From positions 15,328,195 through 15,392,194 of the forward strand of contig NC_086384.1 of NCBI RefSeq assembly GCF_036588685.1: 64,000 bases of DNA, in the 5' to 3' direction. The position numbers and the translations under genes were made by a program. Below, one piece after another: positions 24,451 to 35,316 of the stretch; position 1 is the first letter of the stretch, and each line of letters starts with the position of its first letter. The stretch is from Mytilus trossulus. Lineage: Eukaryota > Mollusca > Bivalvia > Mytilida > Mytilidae. The notes under the pieces were generated by a model, which was not told the origin of the DNA, did not search any database, and saw only the letters and a list, made by a program, of their open reading frames with translations.

Positions 24451-24885
24451 ACGCTATTTATATTAAAACCAAATATAAATCAATATGACTCGACATGTAG
24501 ATATTACTCTCATTAACAAAAAATAGACATTAATTAACAAAGCCTAATCCTATAATGTTTTGATTACAGCTTTGATAAAAAAACGTAAACTTTCCAAGTG
24601 ACATATGCTAATTACAATTAGTCTTTCAAAATTAAGTGCTTTGAGCAAACTGTGACATTTCAAGTACTAATGCCACAGCATAGGTAAAATTAATTAAACA
24701 GATTAATTAAAACTTTTACAAAATTCAAACATTAAATTTTCTTTCATAAATTAAAACATTTTTTTTTATTCAAAATAACACTAACACAAATTTAAGCCAA
24801 ATAACATACCATGACAAATACATAATCACAAAACTGAACATTAATCACTGAACCATGACTTGTTTAGGCTAGGCATTCCCTCAGG
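24451..24885. other. AT-rich stretch with no gene seen
   Basis: No supported feature. Confidence 0.4.
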
Positions 24886-24887
24886 AT

Positions 24888-24980
24888 GGTAATAATGAAT
24901 TGCTGTTTAAAGTCCTGTGGCAATTAAATGCATATTCAGGACAGGTTCGTGAATATTAAGCCTACTTTGTGCAATCCACA
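24888..24980 (-). mobile_element. Relic of the 30.1-kb SINE-like element
   Basis: The order 'ctgtttaaagtcctgtggca', 'atgcatattcaggac' and 'gaatattaagcctactttgt' parallels the order 'ttgtttaacgtccagtggca', 'atgcattttcaggt' and 'gaatattaaccccgctttgt' at 30,124-30,210. It is diverged and lacks an obvious target duplication. Confidence 0.55.
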
Positions 24981-25160
24981 AATAGAGCAGCAGCAAATGC
25001 CATTTTTTAAATCATTGGTTTTAACATGACAGGGGGTCCAACTTGAGACCAACGCAATAACACAAGACCACTGATGTAATCTTTGTATGAAGGACATGTA
25101 TACCTTTTTTATAATTTTATAATATACCAAATATATAGTCAGCCATATTACACATAAGGT

Positions 25161-25434
25161 TGCAACCATTTGATTTTCGAGGGGGGGGGGGGGGCTATGT
25201 TTTTTTTTCCCTGTGCAAACTTTTTTTTTCGCCTTTGGCGAAGAACAATACATTTTTTTTCTTTCAATTTTAGCATTACATAGTGGCAGCTGAGGGTGAA
25301 ACCAAAATTTTTTTTTCTCATGGTCCAAAACAAATTATTTTTTCACCAAAACCTGGAAACAAACTTTTTTTTCCAAAAAAAAACCATAGCCCCCCCCCCC
25401 CCCCCCCCCCCCCCCGAAAATCAAATGGTTGCTG
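25161..25434. mobile_element. MITE with inverted ends and G/C homopolymer tracts
   Basis: A perfect 17-bp inverted pair 'caaccatttgattttcg' (25,163-25,179) and its complement (25,415-25,431) is followed inward by a 14-base G run on the left and a 26-base C run on the right, then by T-rich and A-rich blocks ('ggggctatg' / 'ccatagcccc'). The structure is a foldback of about 270 bp. From memory the same ends are common in bivalve genomes. It has no coding capacity. Confidence 0.85.
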
Positions 25435-25461
25435 CCTAAAAAATGTCAAATTCATGTCATA

Positions 25462-25918
25462 ACAAGAATGTGTTCAAAGTACCCAACATGGATGCCCCCA
25501 CTCGCATTATCATTTTACATGTTCAATGGAACATGAAATTGGGTAAAAAGTCTTCTTTGGCATTAAAATTAGAAAGATCATACCATAGGGAATGTGTGTA
25601 CTAAGTTTCAAGTTGATTGGACTTCATCAAAAACTACCTCGACTAAAAACTTTTAACCTGAAACTTGCACTTTCCTTTTCTATTTTAATTGGACCGTGAA
25701 ATTGGGGTCAAAAGTCTAATTTGGCTGTAAAATTAGAAAGATCATATCATAAGGAACATACATACTAAATTTCATGTTGATTGCACTTCAGCTTAAAAAA
25801 AACCTACCTTGACCAAAAACTTTAACCTGAAGCGGGACAGACGGACGAACGGTACGACAAACGGACGAACAGACCAGAAAACATAATGCCCCTCTACTAT
25901 CATAGATGGGGCATAAAA
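25462..25918 (+). repeat. Dispersed bivalve repeat with internal duplication
   Basis: The repeat begins 'aagaatgtgttcaaagtacc' and ends 'agatggggcataaaaa', with the block 'aaattagaaagatcata' twice about 180 bp apart and a degenerate 'gacagacggacgaacgg' run near the 3' side. A second copy lies at 53,080-53,514. Confidence 0.8.
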
Positions 25919-25919
25919 A

Positions 25920-26980
25920 CACCCTGGTTATTGAACCTGAAATATAGGGTAAAATGTATAATGAAACACCATGAGGCATCTGCATACAGATATGGAGCTA
26001 TCGAGCCTCTTCTACAGTTTGCATAATTATGATTTTACATAAATCCTTTTAGCATTATAGTCACCTATTAACAGCATTGGTAGCTATATGATGGTAATCA
26101 GCAAACACAATGATCAATTCTGTAAGGTAGTGCTTAAAGCATCGTTTATTTTGGGTCTTATTCAAACCAGCAAAGAAATTACACAAAAAATTCTTAAAAA
26201 AGTTGAATGATGATGATCGACACCTAATGGAAATATAAATCATCTGCATGTGTGTCATACCGTGGACCACAGAAATCTCTTCCCCCTTTACTTATCCAAA
26301 TTCAAATGAAATGAGGCTGGTTTTTCAAATATATTTTATTTACCAATTATAATTATTATGATATATCACAATGATACAAAATATCCAAATGAAACCAAAC
26401 ACAATCTGCTTTTGTTAGGTGTGTACGAATATCAAAAAACAAATTGATTCTAGGGATAAGATTTTGGACACGTCTGTAAATTATCTCTACAATAAAAAGG
26501 AGGAAAAGGATCTGCATCATGGGTTTTGTATCATTAGCATAATATTACATTTATACAAAATAAATGTTGACATTACTGAGGATTCTATTTATTTTCCGGG
26601 TTGTTTTTATAATATTGTTTTGAATACTAATTAGGGGGAGATAATCCTAATGTAATTTCCAATTAAATAAGCATTATGAATTAAAATTAAATCATGTCTA
26701 ATTTTTGATACATGTATTAAATTCTGTAAACAGAGTAATTATTCTTTGTTTAATAAAAAAAACTTTTTATTGCTAACCAAACTTATAAAAGAATTCCATA
26801 AACAACAGAATCCTCAATTAGTGCCAACTTTTAAAAATGACATTAAAAAAACATTACAATTCTTAAACAAAGGAAATTAAAGCTATGTTTATGCTACAAT
26901 AAAAAATACATGAATCAAATTATTTTTTGATAACAAACTCAACTTATTTACTGGGTTATAAAAAAACAAAATAGCAGAGA
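25920..26980. other. AT-rich stretch with no gene seen
   Basis: Small frames near 26.06 and 26.42 kb have no splice or composition support. Confidence 0.4.
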
Positions 26981-26984
26981 CGTG

Positions 26985-27130
26985 GATTAAGAGGATTTTT
27001 CAGCGGGCCCCCTTCAGTGGGAAAAATTTGGTTTAATATTTAGGGAATCACTAAAACATGACTGGAGCAGGGCACCGCTGAAGCAGTCAGTGCCCCCCAT
27101 ATTCCTGGAAAATTTCTGGATCCACCACTG
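26985..27130. repeat. Dispersed repeat fragment (ccaccactg-type)
   Basis: GC-richer blocks such as 'gcgggcccccttcagtggga' and 'tttctggatccaccactga' match similar pieces at 27.29, 27.9, 39.93, 45.43 and 49.85 kb. Confidence 0.6.
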
Positions 27131-27279
27131 ACTAAATATCTTGATCTGTGCAAAAAATTATTAGATCACCAAGGATATGTTTAACAATTCATTTCATATT
27201 TTTAATCACATGCTGTTTTAAAATAAAAAGTAAAGTTTATTTACTCACACCAAATTTCTAAGCATATTAATCTTTATTA

Positions 27280-27372
27280 AATATCCCCCCCCCAAACCCC
27301 TTTTGGAGGAAAAATTTGGTTGATTGTACAGGAAATGACTGGTGTTGGGCCCCTTTATGTTAAGTTCTGGAT
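27280..27372. repeat. Dispersed repeat fragment (same family)
   Basis: The segment 'aaatttggttgattgtacag' with 'gggcccctttatg' and 'ctggattcgc' belongs to the family seen at 26,985. Confidence 0.5.
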
Positions 27373-27399
27373 TCGCAAATAGGTAAAGTGAGTAAGTGT

Positions 27400-27610
27400 A
27401 TGATATAGATATAGGAAGATGTGGTGTGAGTGCCAATGAGACAACTCTCCATCCAAATAACAATTTAAAAATTAAACCATTATAGGTTAAAGTACGGCCT
27501 TCAACACGGAGCCTTGGCTCACACCGAACAACAAGCTATAAAGGGCCCCAAAATTACTAGTGTAAAACCATTCAAACGGGAAAACCAACGGTCTAATCTA
27601 TATAAACAAA
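27400..27610 (+). repeat. Dispersed mytilid signature repeat, variant family
   Basis: It starts 'ggaagatgtggtgtgagtgc' then 'ctctccatccaaataacaat' and 'gtacggccttcaacacggag'. A shorter copy of this variant lies at 61,801. Confidence 0.75.
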
Positions 27611-28143
27611 ATATATGTTTGTTTATCCATCTACAACTTTAACCCACAATTATCAAGATTAAATGGGACTTTCTCTAAACTTTCAAATAATCTTCAGTAT
27701 CTGCCAACACTGTGTTCCATTGTTTTCACTTCAAAAAGGTTGGGAAAACCCAAAATTTCATTATAATCAATTAAAAAACATACTGCCTTTAGTACAGAAA
27801 ATCAGCTGAAAGTTTCAATGAAAATCTACCAAGCTGTGGATGAGAGCTGATGATGGACAAACAAATAAACAATACAAATCTTCTTTAACACCCCATTTCA
27901 AAGGCATATTTATGGGGATGTCTCCTCTCCCTGTTGCGGGAAAAATTTTGTTTAATCAATTGCGCTTGCCCCCTCTAAGAAAGTCCTTTAGGACCCCGCA
28001 AAATTTAAGTTTTAATGATTCATCAATTAAAAAACAATAATTGAATGCAAATGGAATACAAATAATATAAATAAAAAAATATCCAATTTGAAACTCAATA
28101 CAGGAATAAAAACAATTTGTTTACAACTCATTCTGCCACAAGA

Positions 28144-28251
28144 TTACTGTCTAAGGATTCTATTAAAAAAAAATAGTAACAGTTCAGCCACGGTTTGCAG
28201 GATATTGTCTGAAGATTGTACCACACAAGGCAGCAAAGGTGACACTTTCAA
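28144..28251 (-). other. Terminal exon-like island of the cassette locus
   Basis: The acceptor 'tttatttcttttcag' is strong. Two frames stay open for a while: one gives 35 residues (starting LKVSPLLPCVVQ) to a stop at 28,144, the other about 21 residues (ESVTFAALCGTIFRQ). No donor follows, so it is placed as the last exon. Confidence 0.4.
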
Positions 28252-28383
28252 CTGAAAAGAAATAAAGTCAAGTTTTAATTATTGTTTGATTTCGAATTAA
28301 TTATTATTCTGGAATATAATAACATTTAATGTGCAATTTTTCAAATAAAAAAAGAACCTGATATCACTGAATGTGAAATATAA

Positions 28384-28660
28384 AAAATAGAAGATGTGGT
28401 AGGATTGCCAATGAGACAACTCTCCACAAGAGACAGAAATTTAAAACAACTATAGACTGTATGATGGTCGACAATGAGCAATGCCCATAAACTATTATCA
28501 AGTCAACTATAAAAGATTCCCAAAATGACATCTGTAAAACAATTCAATCAAGATAACTAATGGCCTCTTTTATGTACAAAAAATGAACAAAAAACAAATA
28601 TGTAACACATCAACATACAACCCCAGAAACAGGCTCCTGAAGACAAAAATAAACTTTCCA
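28384..28660 (+). repeat. Dispersed mytilid signature repeat, long copy
   Basis: It reads 'gaagatgtggtaggattgcc', 'acaactctccacaagagaca', 'aatgagcaatgcccata' and ends with 'aacaaatatgtaacacatca'. It lies in the last intron of the candidate minus-strand locus. Confidence 0.75.
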
Positions 28661-28678
28661 AACTTTTCTGAGACTTAA

Positions 28679-28952
28679 GGTGGTACCTTACACTACATGG
28701 AGATAACTCTGTAAAATCAGCTAAACGTTTTAATTACGTTGTGTTATTTAGGGAGGATTAAGCTTTTTAATGATCAAAAGTAGTGTTTGTAAAACTGCTA
28801 TATAATCAGTGTAATTTATCTGATAAAATAGTTCGTTCAACGTTTTTGAAATTTTTATATTTTTGTCAAAGGGTCAAAAATAATACTTTGTCAAAATTTT
28901 ATGAAAATATAAACGAGCCAAATTAATTTTAGTGAAAGTGTAGGGTACCACC
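28679..28952. mobile_element. MITE, 274 bp, TTAA target site
   Basis: The ends 'ggtggtaccttacact' and inverted 'ggtggtaccctacact' differ at one base and are flanked on both sides by TTAA (28,675-28,678 and 28,953-28,956). TTAA duplication is characteristic of piggyBac and Kolobok elements; the ends alone do not decide. The element is noncoding. Confidence 0.9.
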
Positions 28953-29052
28953 TTAACATCAATTTTCCATGAGTAATTATTTGAAATATTCAACATGATC
29001 GATGAATGCAGAAGCTGCTGATAAATTCACTAAACAAAAAGTTAAAATAATA

Positions 29053-29440
29053 GACCACTTTCGAGTTCATCCGTCACCGGCAAAAACTCGTCAATTATAC
29101 AAGCCTTTATGACGTCATTTACCAGATAGAGGGGCTCGCCTGTATCCCTGCACTATTTACGTTCATCAAGCGTCTTAGTGATCGTCTTTGTGCAGGATAA
29201 ACTAGAAATAATGGTTGCTCTGTAGGTACTTACTGACATTTCCCTAATGACAGCAGTGTTGATTGTCAATTTTGAGAATTCAATTTGCCGAATAATTCGT
29301 GAAATATAGAATTATAGTTTTCCAACCACTCGCTCAACATTGGAAGGAAGTGACGACGCCCCTAAACGCACAAATGACAATGATAAAGGCGCGTATAATT
29401 GACGAGTTTTTTCCTGTGACGGATGAACTCGAAAGTGGTC
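29053..29440. mobile_element. MITE, 388 bp, TA target site
   Basis: The inverted ends begin 'gaccactttcgagttcatcc' and stay nearly identical for about 45 bp ('cgtcaccggcaaaaactcg' against 'cgtcacaggaaaaaactcg'). TA lies on both sides (29,051-29,052 and 29,441-29,442), as for Tc1/mariner-type elements. No transposase is present. Confidence 0.85.
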
Positions 29441-29744
29441 TATTGAATACGGTATGTTATTTGTTGTTTAGCTGACACTTACTCCACACAAAATTTATGT
29501 TAAAAATGTAGGAATAAAATTCTTTTGAAAGTTGAAACGAATATATGAACCACTGAATGTAAGGCAGTTATTATGCATCTTTTTATAAAAGCTATTTTTT
29601 TACTTGATATCAGGTTATATCACCTTCATATTTCTTGTTCAGGAAAGGGACAAAAAATCAGTAAAAATGGATACATAGATATCTAGGGGCATAGATACAT
29701 GTATAATTAAAATTTAAATTGTTTGTTGATTAATAAATTCTCAC

Positions 29745-29803
29745 CTTAAACAGCTCTCTTTACTCCTCAAGCAAGTTACCCAAAGGAAACTTGTGATGCC
29801 AAC
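29745..29803 (-). other. Exon-like island E1, copy 1
   Basis: The acceptor is 'tgttttacag' and the donor 'gtgagaat'; length 59 bp. It starts 'gttggcatcaca', matching E1 copies 2 and 3. One frame is open for 19 codons, but joining it to the terminal exon creates a stop. Confidence 0.45.
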
Positions 29804-30107
29804 CTGTAAAACAAAGTTCAAGGTCAGTTATTCGCAACTTTAAAAAATATATATAGATCATAATAATTGATTAAAAGTTCTCGAATAACATACAAAATTC
29901 TGTGAGAAAATAATTGGTATTCAAAATCAAACTAATGGTTATGTTTTCTGCTCTTTGTATGTTTTTTTTATCTCTCCAACTCATTCTCGATTGCTATTTT
30001 CAATTCTATAAAGTTTGCAATACAAAAATAAACTTGTACTTTATCATATAGTATAGTATTTCAAACCTTTAAAAAAACAATTGATATCAATTACTATTAA
30101 ATTATGA

Positions 30108-30345
30108 TGGATGGATGGATGGATGGTTGTTTAACGTCCAGTGGCAAGTCAGATGCATTTTCAGGTTGAGAACATGATAATGATAAATGAATATTAACCC
30201 CGCTTTGTACTAGACCGACACGCTAAGCCGGATTTTTAACGTGCTAGCTCACAAGGTAGCAGTTCGCAGGAAGACATGTCACCTTACCCGGACACATTAT
30301 TCTGACTCCGGGCCGACCAGTCTTTGCTCTAACTCCTTAATGCCG
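30108..30345 (-). mobile_element. SINE-like retroposon, 238 bp, 13-bp target duplication
   Basis: The direct repeat TATTAAATTATGA flanks the element (30,095-30,107 and 30,346-30,358). Read on the minus strand it ends in a (CATC)n tail next to 'ccactggacgttaaacaacc', typical of a 3' tail copied by target-primed reverse transcription. I could not confirm a tRNA or 5S promoter in the head. The tail block recurs at 54,178, 24,888 and in every monomer of the 1-7,008 satellite. It sits in the intron between E1 copy 1 and E2 copy 1. Confidence 0.85.
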
Positions 30346-30384
30346 TATTAAATTATGAAAAAAACTAAAAGCTTGTATACCTAC

Positions 30385-30454
30385 CATCATGTTAACAATA
30401 TCAGATATTCAAGTCTTACTCCCCACACCATGAAAACATTGTAATTTCAACAAC
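30385..30454 (-). other. Exon-like island E2, copy 1
   Basis: The acceptor is 'catttttttccag' and the donor 'gtaggtatac'; length 70 bp. It shares 'catggtgtgggg' and 'agacttg' with copies 2 and 3 but all three frames contain stops. Confidence 0.45.
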
Positions 30455-30689
30455 CTGGAAAAAAATGTTTTTAAGATTAAATTGTACATAAGATTTTTTT
30501 AAAAGTGTAACAAAATTATGCCTTGTCACATTTCTTATGAATTTTTCTTATACTATCATTTTCTGTATGTTAACTTGATACCTAAGGTACAAAACAATTC
30601 AATTGAATACAAGTTGTTGTTCACATCCATTTGTATTTTTGTGCATCTGATGAGTTGAGCCTTTTTCAACTGATTTTTATAGTTCGTTC

Positions 30690-31056
30690 TTATGTTGTAC
30701 TGTTATACCACTGTCCCAGGTTAGGGGGAGGGTTGGGATCCTGCTAACATGTTTAACCCCGCCACATTATTTATGTACATGCTTGTCCCAAGTCAGGAGC
30801 CTGTAATTCAGTGGTTGTCGTTTGTTTATGTGTTACATATTTGTTTTTCGTTCATTTTTTTTACATAAATAAGGCCGTTAGTTTTCTTGTTTGAATTGTT
30901 TTACATGGTCTTATCAGAACCTTTTATAGTTGACTATGCAGTATGGGCTTTGCTCATTGTTGAAGGCTGTACAGTGACCTATATTTGTTAATGTCTGTCA
31001 TTTTGGTCTTTTGTGGATAGTTGTCTCAATGGCAATCATACCACATCTTCTTTTTA
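30690..31056 (-). repeat. Dispersed mytilid signature repeat, near full length (reverse)
   Basis: This is the longest copy in the window, with 'ggttgggatcctgctaacat', 'ttcagtggttgtcgtttgtt', 'tgggctttgctcattgttga' and 'ggcaatcataccacatcttc' in order. Confidence 0.85.
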
Positions 31057-31177
31057 ATGTGTTATAAAATTGTTCAGCATTGATGTAGATGTCCTCAAAA
31101 TCAAACCCATTATAAACAAATAATTTAAAATGCCTATAATAATATGATCATTAGTTTTGTGGAATTTTTCAACTCAC

Positions 31178-31255
31178 CACATATTTTTCATGGTAAGGCC
31201 TCAGACTGGGTTGAAGATTTAATTGACCATCTTCCTTAAGAGCTGCTATCCTAAC
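31178..31255 (-). other. Exon-like island E3, copy 1
   Basis: The acceptor is 'ccaccttccag' and the donor 'gtgagttg'; length 78 bp, open throughout in one frame (VRIAALKEDGQLNLQPSLRP and on). E3 copy 3 encodes a similar KEDGYINLQPSLR stretch, whereas copy 2 has a stop at the matching place. It is the best argument for past or present coding. Confidence 0.5.
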
Positions 31256-31595
31256 CTGGAAGGTGGTTTATGTCCTCATCTTATTGTCCATTTGCTTTCA
31301 GAAATAACATTATGTAAAAATAAATATCAGATGCACTTTTTAAGTCTTTTGAAATTTCACCTAATCAATTGTAGTTACCCACAATTTCTCCCACCCTCCA
31401 AATCTATTATCTATAGCTAGAGCTCTGCTTACATTTTTTTTGATTTACAGAACTCTAAATAAAAGTAATTTTAGCAAGTATACATCTGATATTTAAAGAA
31501 AATGTGTACAAAAGTGAATATTTTAATTAAAAAAGTTATATTCCATATAAACACTCAGGAAATTTCAAGTATAATGAGTATAACAAAGGAATTAC

Positions 31596-31639
31596 CTCCC
31601 TTTTGTCCTGAAAATTTCACCCTGTTGAGACTCCACACC
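31596..31639 (-). other. Exon-like island E4, copy 1
   Basis: The acceptor is 'atatttaaag' and the donor 'gtaattcc'; length 44 bp, equal to copy 2. The frame starting GVESQQGEIF is open. Confidence 0.4.
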
Positions 31640-31699
31640 CTTTAAATATTTAACAATACAAAATTTGTATAATTAAAATAAAGAAATAATAATATGTAA

Positions 31700-32080
31700 A
31701 AACTACAACACATTTCAATAAAGGGATGCGCTTTAGCACATGATACGGCCGTTGCTCTTTTAAGTTTCACCAAAACTGCATAAAATCCCCCTTTTTTAAG
31801 TATAAAAATTCATTACTTAAGAAAATGTAAAATCTAAAATTAATAAAAAGGGAAAGGGAGCTTATGTCAATAGATATAAACAATTCACCAAAGTTTCATG
31901 GACATTGGTGAAAGCCTTTTTGAGTTATTGTCCAGGTGTGAAAAATCCCCCTTTTTTATGAATAAAGCCCCATAAATCCAAAACTTAAAATCCGGAATTT
32001 ATAAAAATTGAAAGGGAGCAATAACAAAATGTATATAAAAATTCAGGAAACTAAAAAAAAACCACTTTACATATTTTTTT
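31700..32080. other. Intron-like stretch with local duplication
   Basis: Two diverged copies of a block with 'aaatcccccttttttaagta' and 'aaagggagc' are present. No exon is seen. Confidence 0.4.
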
Positions 32081-32083
32081 TTT

Positions 32084-32275
32084 AGATTCTCCATTCTAAA
32101 CCAACTGGAGGCCTTTTGACTAGACAGACCATTATTAAGTTGACAAGTAAAATTTGTCTGTTCCATTTCATTTTCAAATTAAAAATGAAATAGAGATACA
32201 GGGGATGGGGGAATAACGAAGAAGATCTAACAATTGTAAATACAAGCTTCCTATCTAATTGAAAATGGAGAATCT
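32084..32275. repeat. Inverted-repeat block in cassette 1
   Basis: The ends 'agattctccatt' and 'aatggagaatct' are inverted, about 190 bp apart, between E4 and E5. An equivalent pair occurs at 35,709-35,855 in cassette 2, so the structure predates the cassette duplication or is functionally linked to it. Confidence 0.7.
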
Positions 32276-32334
32276 TTACACTTTTTTTTTTTTTTTTTTT
32301 TATTATAAAAAAATACATTTTTTGAAATATATAC

Positions 32335-32396
32335 AAAAAAAATTTGAATAACATTCTTCAGTTTTATCACATAATCATTGCTGCAGCCACAGCTTC
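32335..32396 (-). other. Exon-like island E5, copy 1
   Basis: The acceptor is 'tatttctatttcag' and the donor 'gtatatat' is weak; length 62 bp. One frame is open (SCGCSNDYVIKLKNVIQ) and resembles copy 2 (NCGCRKLL then KKNVIQ). The core 'ctgtggctgcag' is shared. Confidence 0.4.
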
Positions 32397-32796
32397 CTGA
32401 AATAGAAATAAACATTCTTAAACATATTTGTCAAAACAAGATCAAACCGATATACCGATTTATACAATTATTAGCAAAAAAGGATGATAAAATCAATGGT
32501 TGATGTGCATCATGTTTATTTTCCTTTATTAGTTGTATGAATTAATGCATTGGTTTTCTAGTTTGAAACTGTTTCACATTTTGTTATGTTCAGGCAGGGC
32601 CTTTAAAACTGGTACTGTAAAACCAGAAATTATTGCATGCTATTCTTGTGATTTTTCAACAAATGGACAAATATGCAAGATAAATAATCCCAAGATTTCA
32701 GAAAAATCTGGCCTCAAAGTTTTGCATTAGAGATTAGATTTATAAATACAAGTTCCTATTGTGATATTCAACCAGTTGCATTATTTACATTCATAT

Positions 32797-32888
32797 AGGT
32801 TTTGCTCATTGTTGAAGGTCCTACAGTGATTGTAATTTGCTTCTCTTATTGATAGTTGAGTAGTTGGCAATCTTATAACATCTCCTTA
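32797..32888 (-). repeat. Dispersed mytilid signature repeat, short (reverse)
   Basis: A diverged reverse copy with 'tttgctcattgttgaaggtc' and 'gttggcaatcttataacatc'. Confidence 0.6.
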
Positions 32889-33020
32889 TTCTTAAATACC
32901 CAATCCCGATTACCAGTATAATTAAAACTATTAATTTGGAAAATATTTCAAAATACATGTGTTCATAAAAAAATACATGGTGAATTTAAAAGTTCATTTA
33001 TCAATATTTTAGTTTCTTAC

Positions 33021-33085
33021 CATAAAATTCAGCTCCAATGGCCGTTTCCCAGCTTCAATCCTTGCAGACAAGCTGTGGTGCTAAC
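33021..33085 (-). other. Exon-like island E1, copy 2
   Basis: The acceptor is 'atatttcag' and the donor 'gtaagaaac'; length 65 bp. It shares 'cttgtctg', 'aaggattga', 'ggccattggagctga' with copy 3. All three frames contain a stop, so this copy cannot be a plain internal coding exon. Confidence 0.5.
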
Positions 33086-33936
33086 CTGAAATATAAAATA
33101 CAAAATTGTTTTAAAGGATATCTTCTGAAATACTGTATCTATGATATATAAAATGGGTTATATATGCGATAGGTTTTGAGAACATTGGTTAGACATCAAT
33201 CCAACAACACAATTCAATCCTAAAAGGAGTAGGCTTAAAAGGATTAAGTTGGCCCTAAGATTTTTTTTTTTTTTAAATCAAGCCCAAATACTACAAATTT
33301 AACATATATATTGTTCTGGTATCATTATTGATACAAAATAAACACTTCATTTTGGCACCTGACACTATAAACTATTAAGTTATGACATCTTGATTATGCA
33401 ATTCTGGTGTATTCGCAAAAGCACCAATTAAGGTCCAATTTTTCACAATTCAGAACAGTTTTTAGCATATCCAGTAATAGTTTACGTCTTTTTATTTAAA
33501 TACATATATTACCCTTGGTTCCTATAAGTTACGAAACATTTTGGATCAAAGGTATTCTTTAAGCTTTTAGGTAAGAAAATTCACAAAATTATAGCATTTT
33601 GATAATATCTCCCAATATAGCTAATTATGGAGACTACAATGTATTATAAAGAAGCAATTTATTTTAAGTCACACTAAGTTTCTTGAAATATATCCATTTA
33701 AAATCCAAATTGGGGCCCCCTTTGATATTCTATGATAAAAGTTGAAATTTAAAATCTATTATAAGGCCATACTTTGCCAAGAGACCATTGTCATATGATA
33801 CTGATAAAATAAAGAGTATATACTGTTGACCAAACTCTTATAAACCTTTAACCCTAAAAAAGTCAGTATTCATTTTAAAATAATCTTATTTATAGATTAT
33901 TTTTTTTTAAACAGGATTAACAATACTGGTACCTAC

Positions 33937-34004
33937 CTACATATTAGCTGTATTTGACCACCAAGTCTTATTCCCACACCATGAAAACATGCCACAGAAA
34001 GTAC
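33937..34004 (-). other. Exon-like island E2, copy 2
   Basis: The acceptor is 'ctttttag' and the donor 'gtaggtacc'; length 68 bp, the same as copy 3. The same frame is open in both (FHGVGIRLGG shared). Confidence 0.5.
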
Positions 34005-34328
34005 CTAAAAAGAAATTAACACATTTATTAATTTTACAAACCAATTTCTATGTCAACCTAAAGATTGATTTACACATTTTTCTGATTTCTTACTTCAAGT
34101 ACCAATAGTATAAAATCCACATATTTTGTAAAGATTGAAAAACAAACAAAAGTAGTTAAGGTTTATGATTTGAATTCTGCACTCAACTAATTTGAATAAT
34201 GAAAATGAGTTGTCTCCCATTGAATGAACAAATCTTGCTGTTAATTGTGCTAGTCTCCCCTTGAAAGTTAATTCCTATCTTAGAATTTACTCCTGCAATT
34301 GTAATAGAAATTCTTGTTAATGTACAAT

Positions 34329-34717
34329 CAAGGGGTACAATCAAAATTACGTGATGGATATACACACCGGAAGTTACAGTCGAACTCGCCGCTTGAAAGG
34401 TTAGTAGTTGCATTTTCGAATGTCGGATAGTATGTAGTTTTAAAATACACAATTGTTTTTCCTAGAAAGCGTGCAGTTATTGAAAACACTTCGACACAGT
34501 TCCAAATTTTCAACAAATTTTTGTGTCGAAGTGTTTTCCAGCAATGATAATTGTGTATTTCAAAACTAGATAGTATCCGACATTCCGTGCACTACCTTAT
34601 TTATTAAATTTCATTGATATAAACAAGTAAATACGACTACTTACCTTTCAAGCGGTCTGCTCGACTGTTAGTTCCGGTGTGTGTATATCCATCACGTGAT
34701 TTTGATTGTACCCCTTG
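34329..34717. mobile_element. Foldback transposon, 389 bp, ACAAT target duplication
   Basis: The two halves are largely inverted copies of each other. The ends 'caaggggtacaatcaaaatt' are flanked by ACAAT (34,324-34,328 and 34,718-34,722), and inner blocks 'acgtgatggatatacacac', 'cgcttgaaagg' and 'cacttcgacaca' all have inverted partners. It occurs only in cassette 2, so it inserted after the cassettes separated. Confidence 0.85.
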
Positions 34718-34855
34718 ACAATGGTATCGCAAAATATTAAACTGGTAAATAAATTATTGAAAGATGTTTTTCATGCAGAAAATAAGGATGAATATGTACA
34801 TTTAACAAATATTTCTAGAAAATGTATAGAAATTGTTTGACTTCAATAAACTTGC

Positions 34856-34931
34856 CTTCTCAATTTCATGGTAAAGCCTCAGACTTGGTTGAAAATTTTA
34901 TTGACCATCTTCCTTAGAGCTGCTCTCCTGG
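34856..34931 (-). other. Exon-like island E3, copy 2 (GC donor)
   Basis: The acceptor is 'cactctggcag' and the donor 'gcaagttta', the consensus of GC-AG introns; length 76 bp. The frame matching copies 1 and 3 is interrupted by TAA at the position of Leu in copy 1. Confidence 0.45.
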
Positions 34932-35272
34932 CTGCCAGAGTGGCTGTCATCATTATCTTAATTGCAATCTTTTCGTTTTTGGTCCATTATTTATAGAAAT
35001 AAATAAAAAAAATATCAGATGCACTCTCAATTAATCATGTATCTTGAAAATTTCACCAAATCAATTCTACCGATAGTGTCCCATAATTTCTCCCACCCTT
35101 AAATCTATTATCTGGAGCTCTGTTTACATTTTTTTTTATTTACAGAACTCTGAATAATAGTCATTGTTAGCTAGTATACATCTGATATTAAACAAAAAAC
35201 TTATACATATGAATATTTATGTAAAATAATAAATTTAAAAGAATGAGGAGTTAAACGGGAATAATTTATTAC

Positions 35273-35316
35273 CTCCCTTTGCCAAAAATTTCACCTGTTT
35301 CGACTCCACATCATTG
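35273..35316 (-). other. Exon-like island E4, copy 2
   Basis: The acceptor is 'agatatag' and the donor 'gtaataaa'; length 44 bp, exactly that of copy 1, with 'gatgtggagtc' / 'ggtgtggagtc' and 'aaagggag' shared. Confidence 0.4.
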
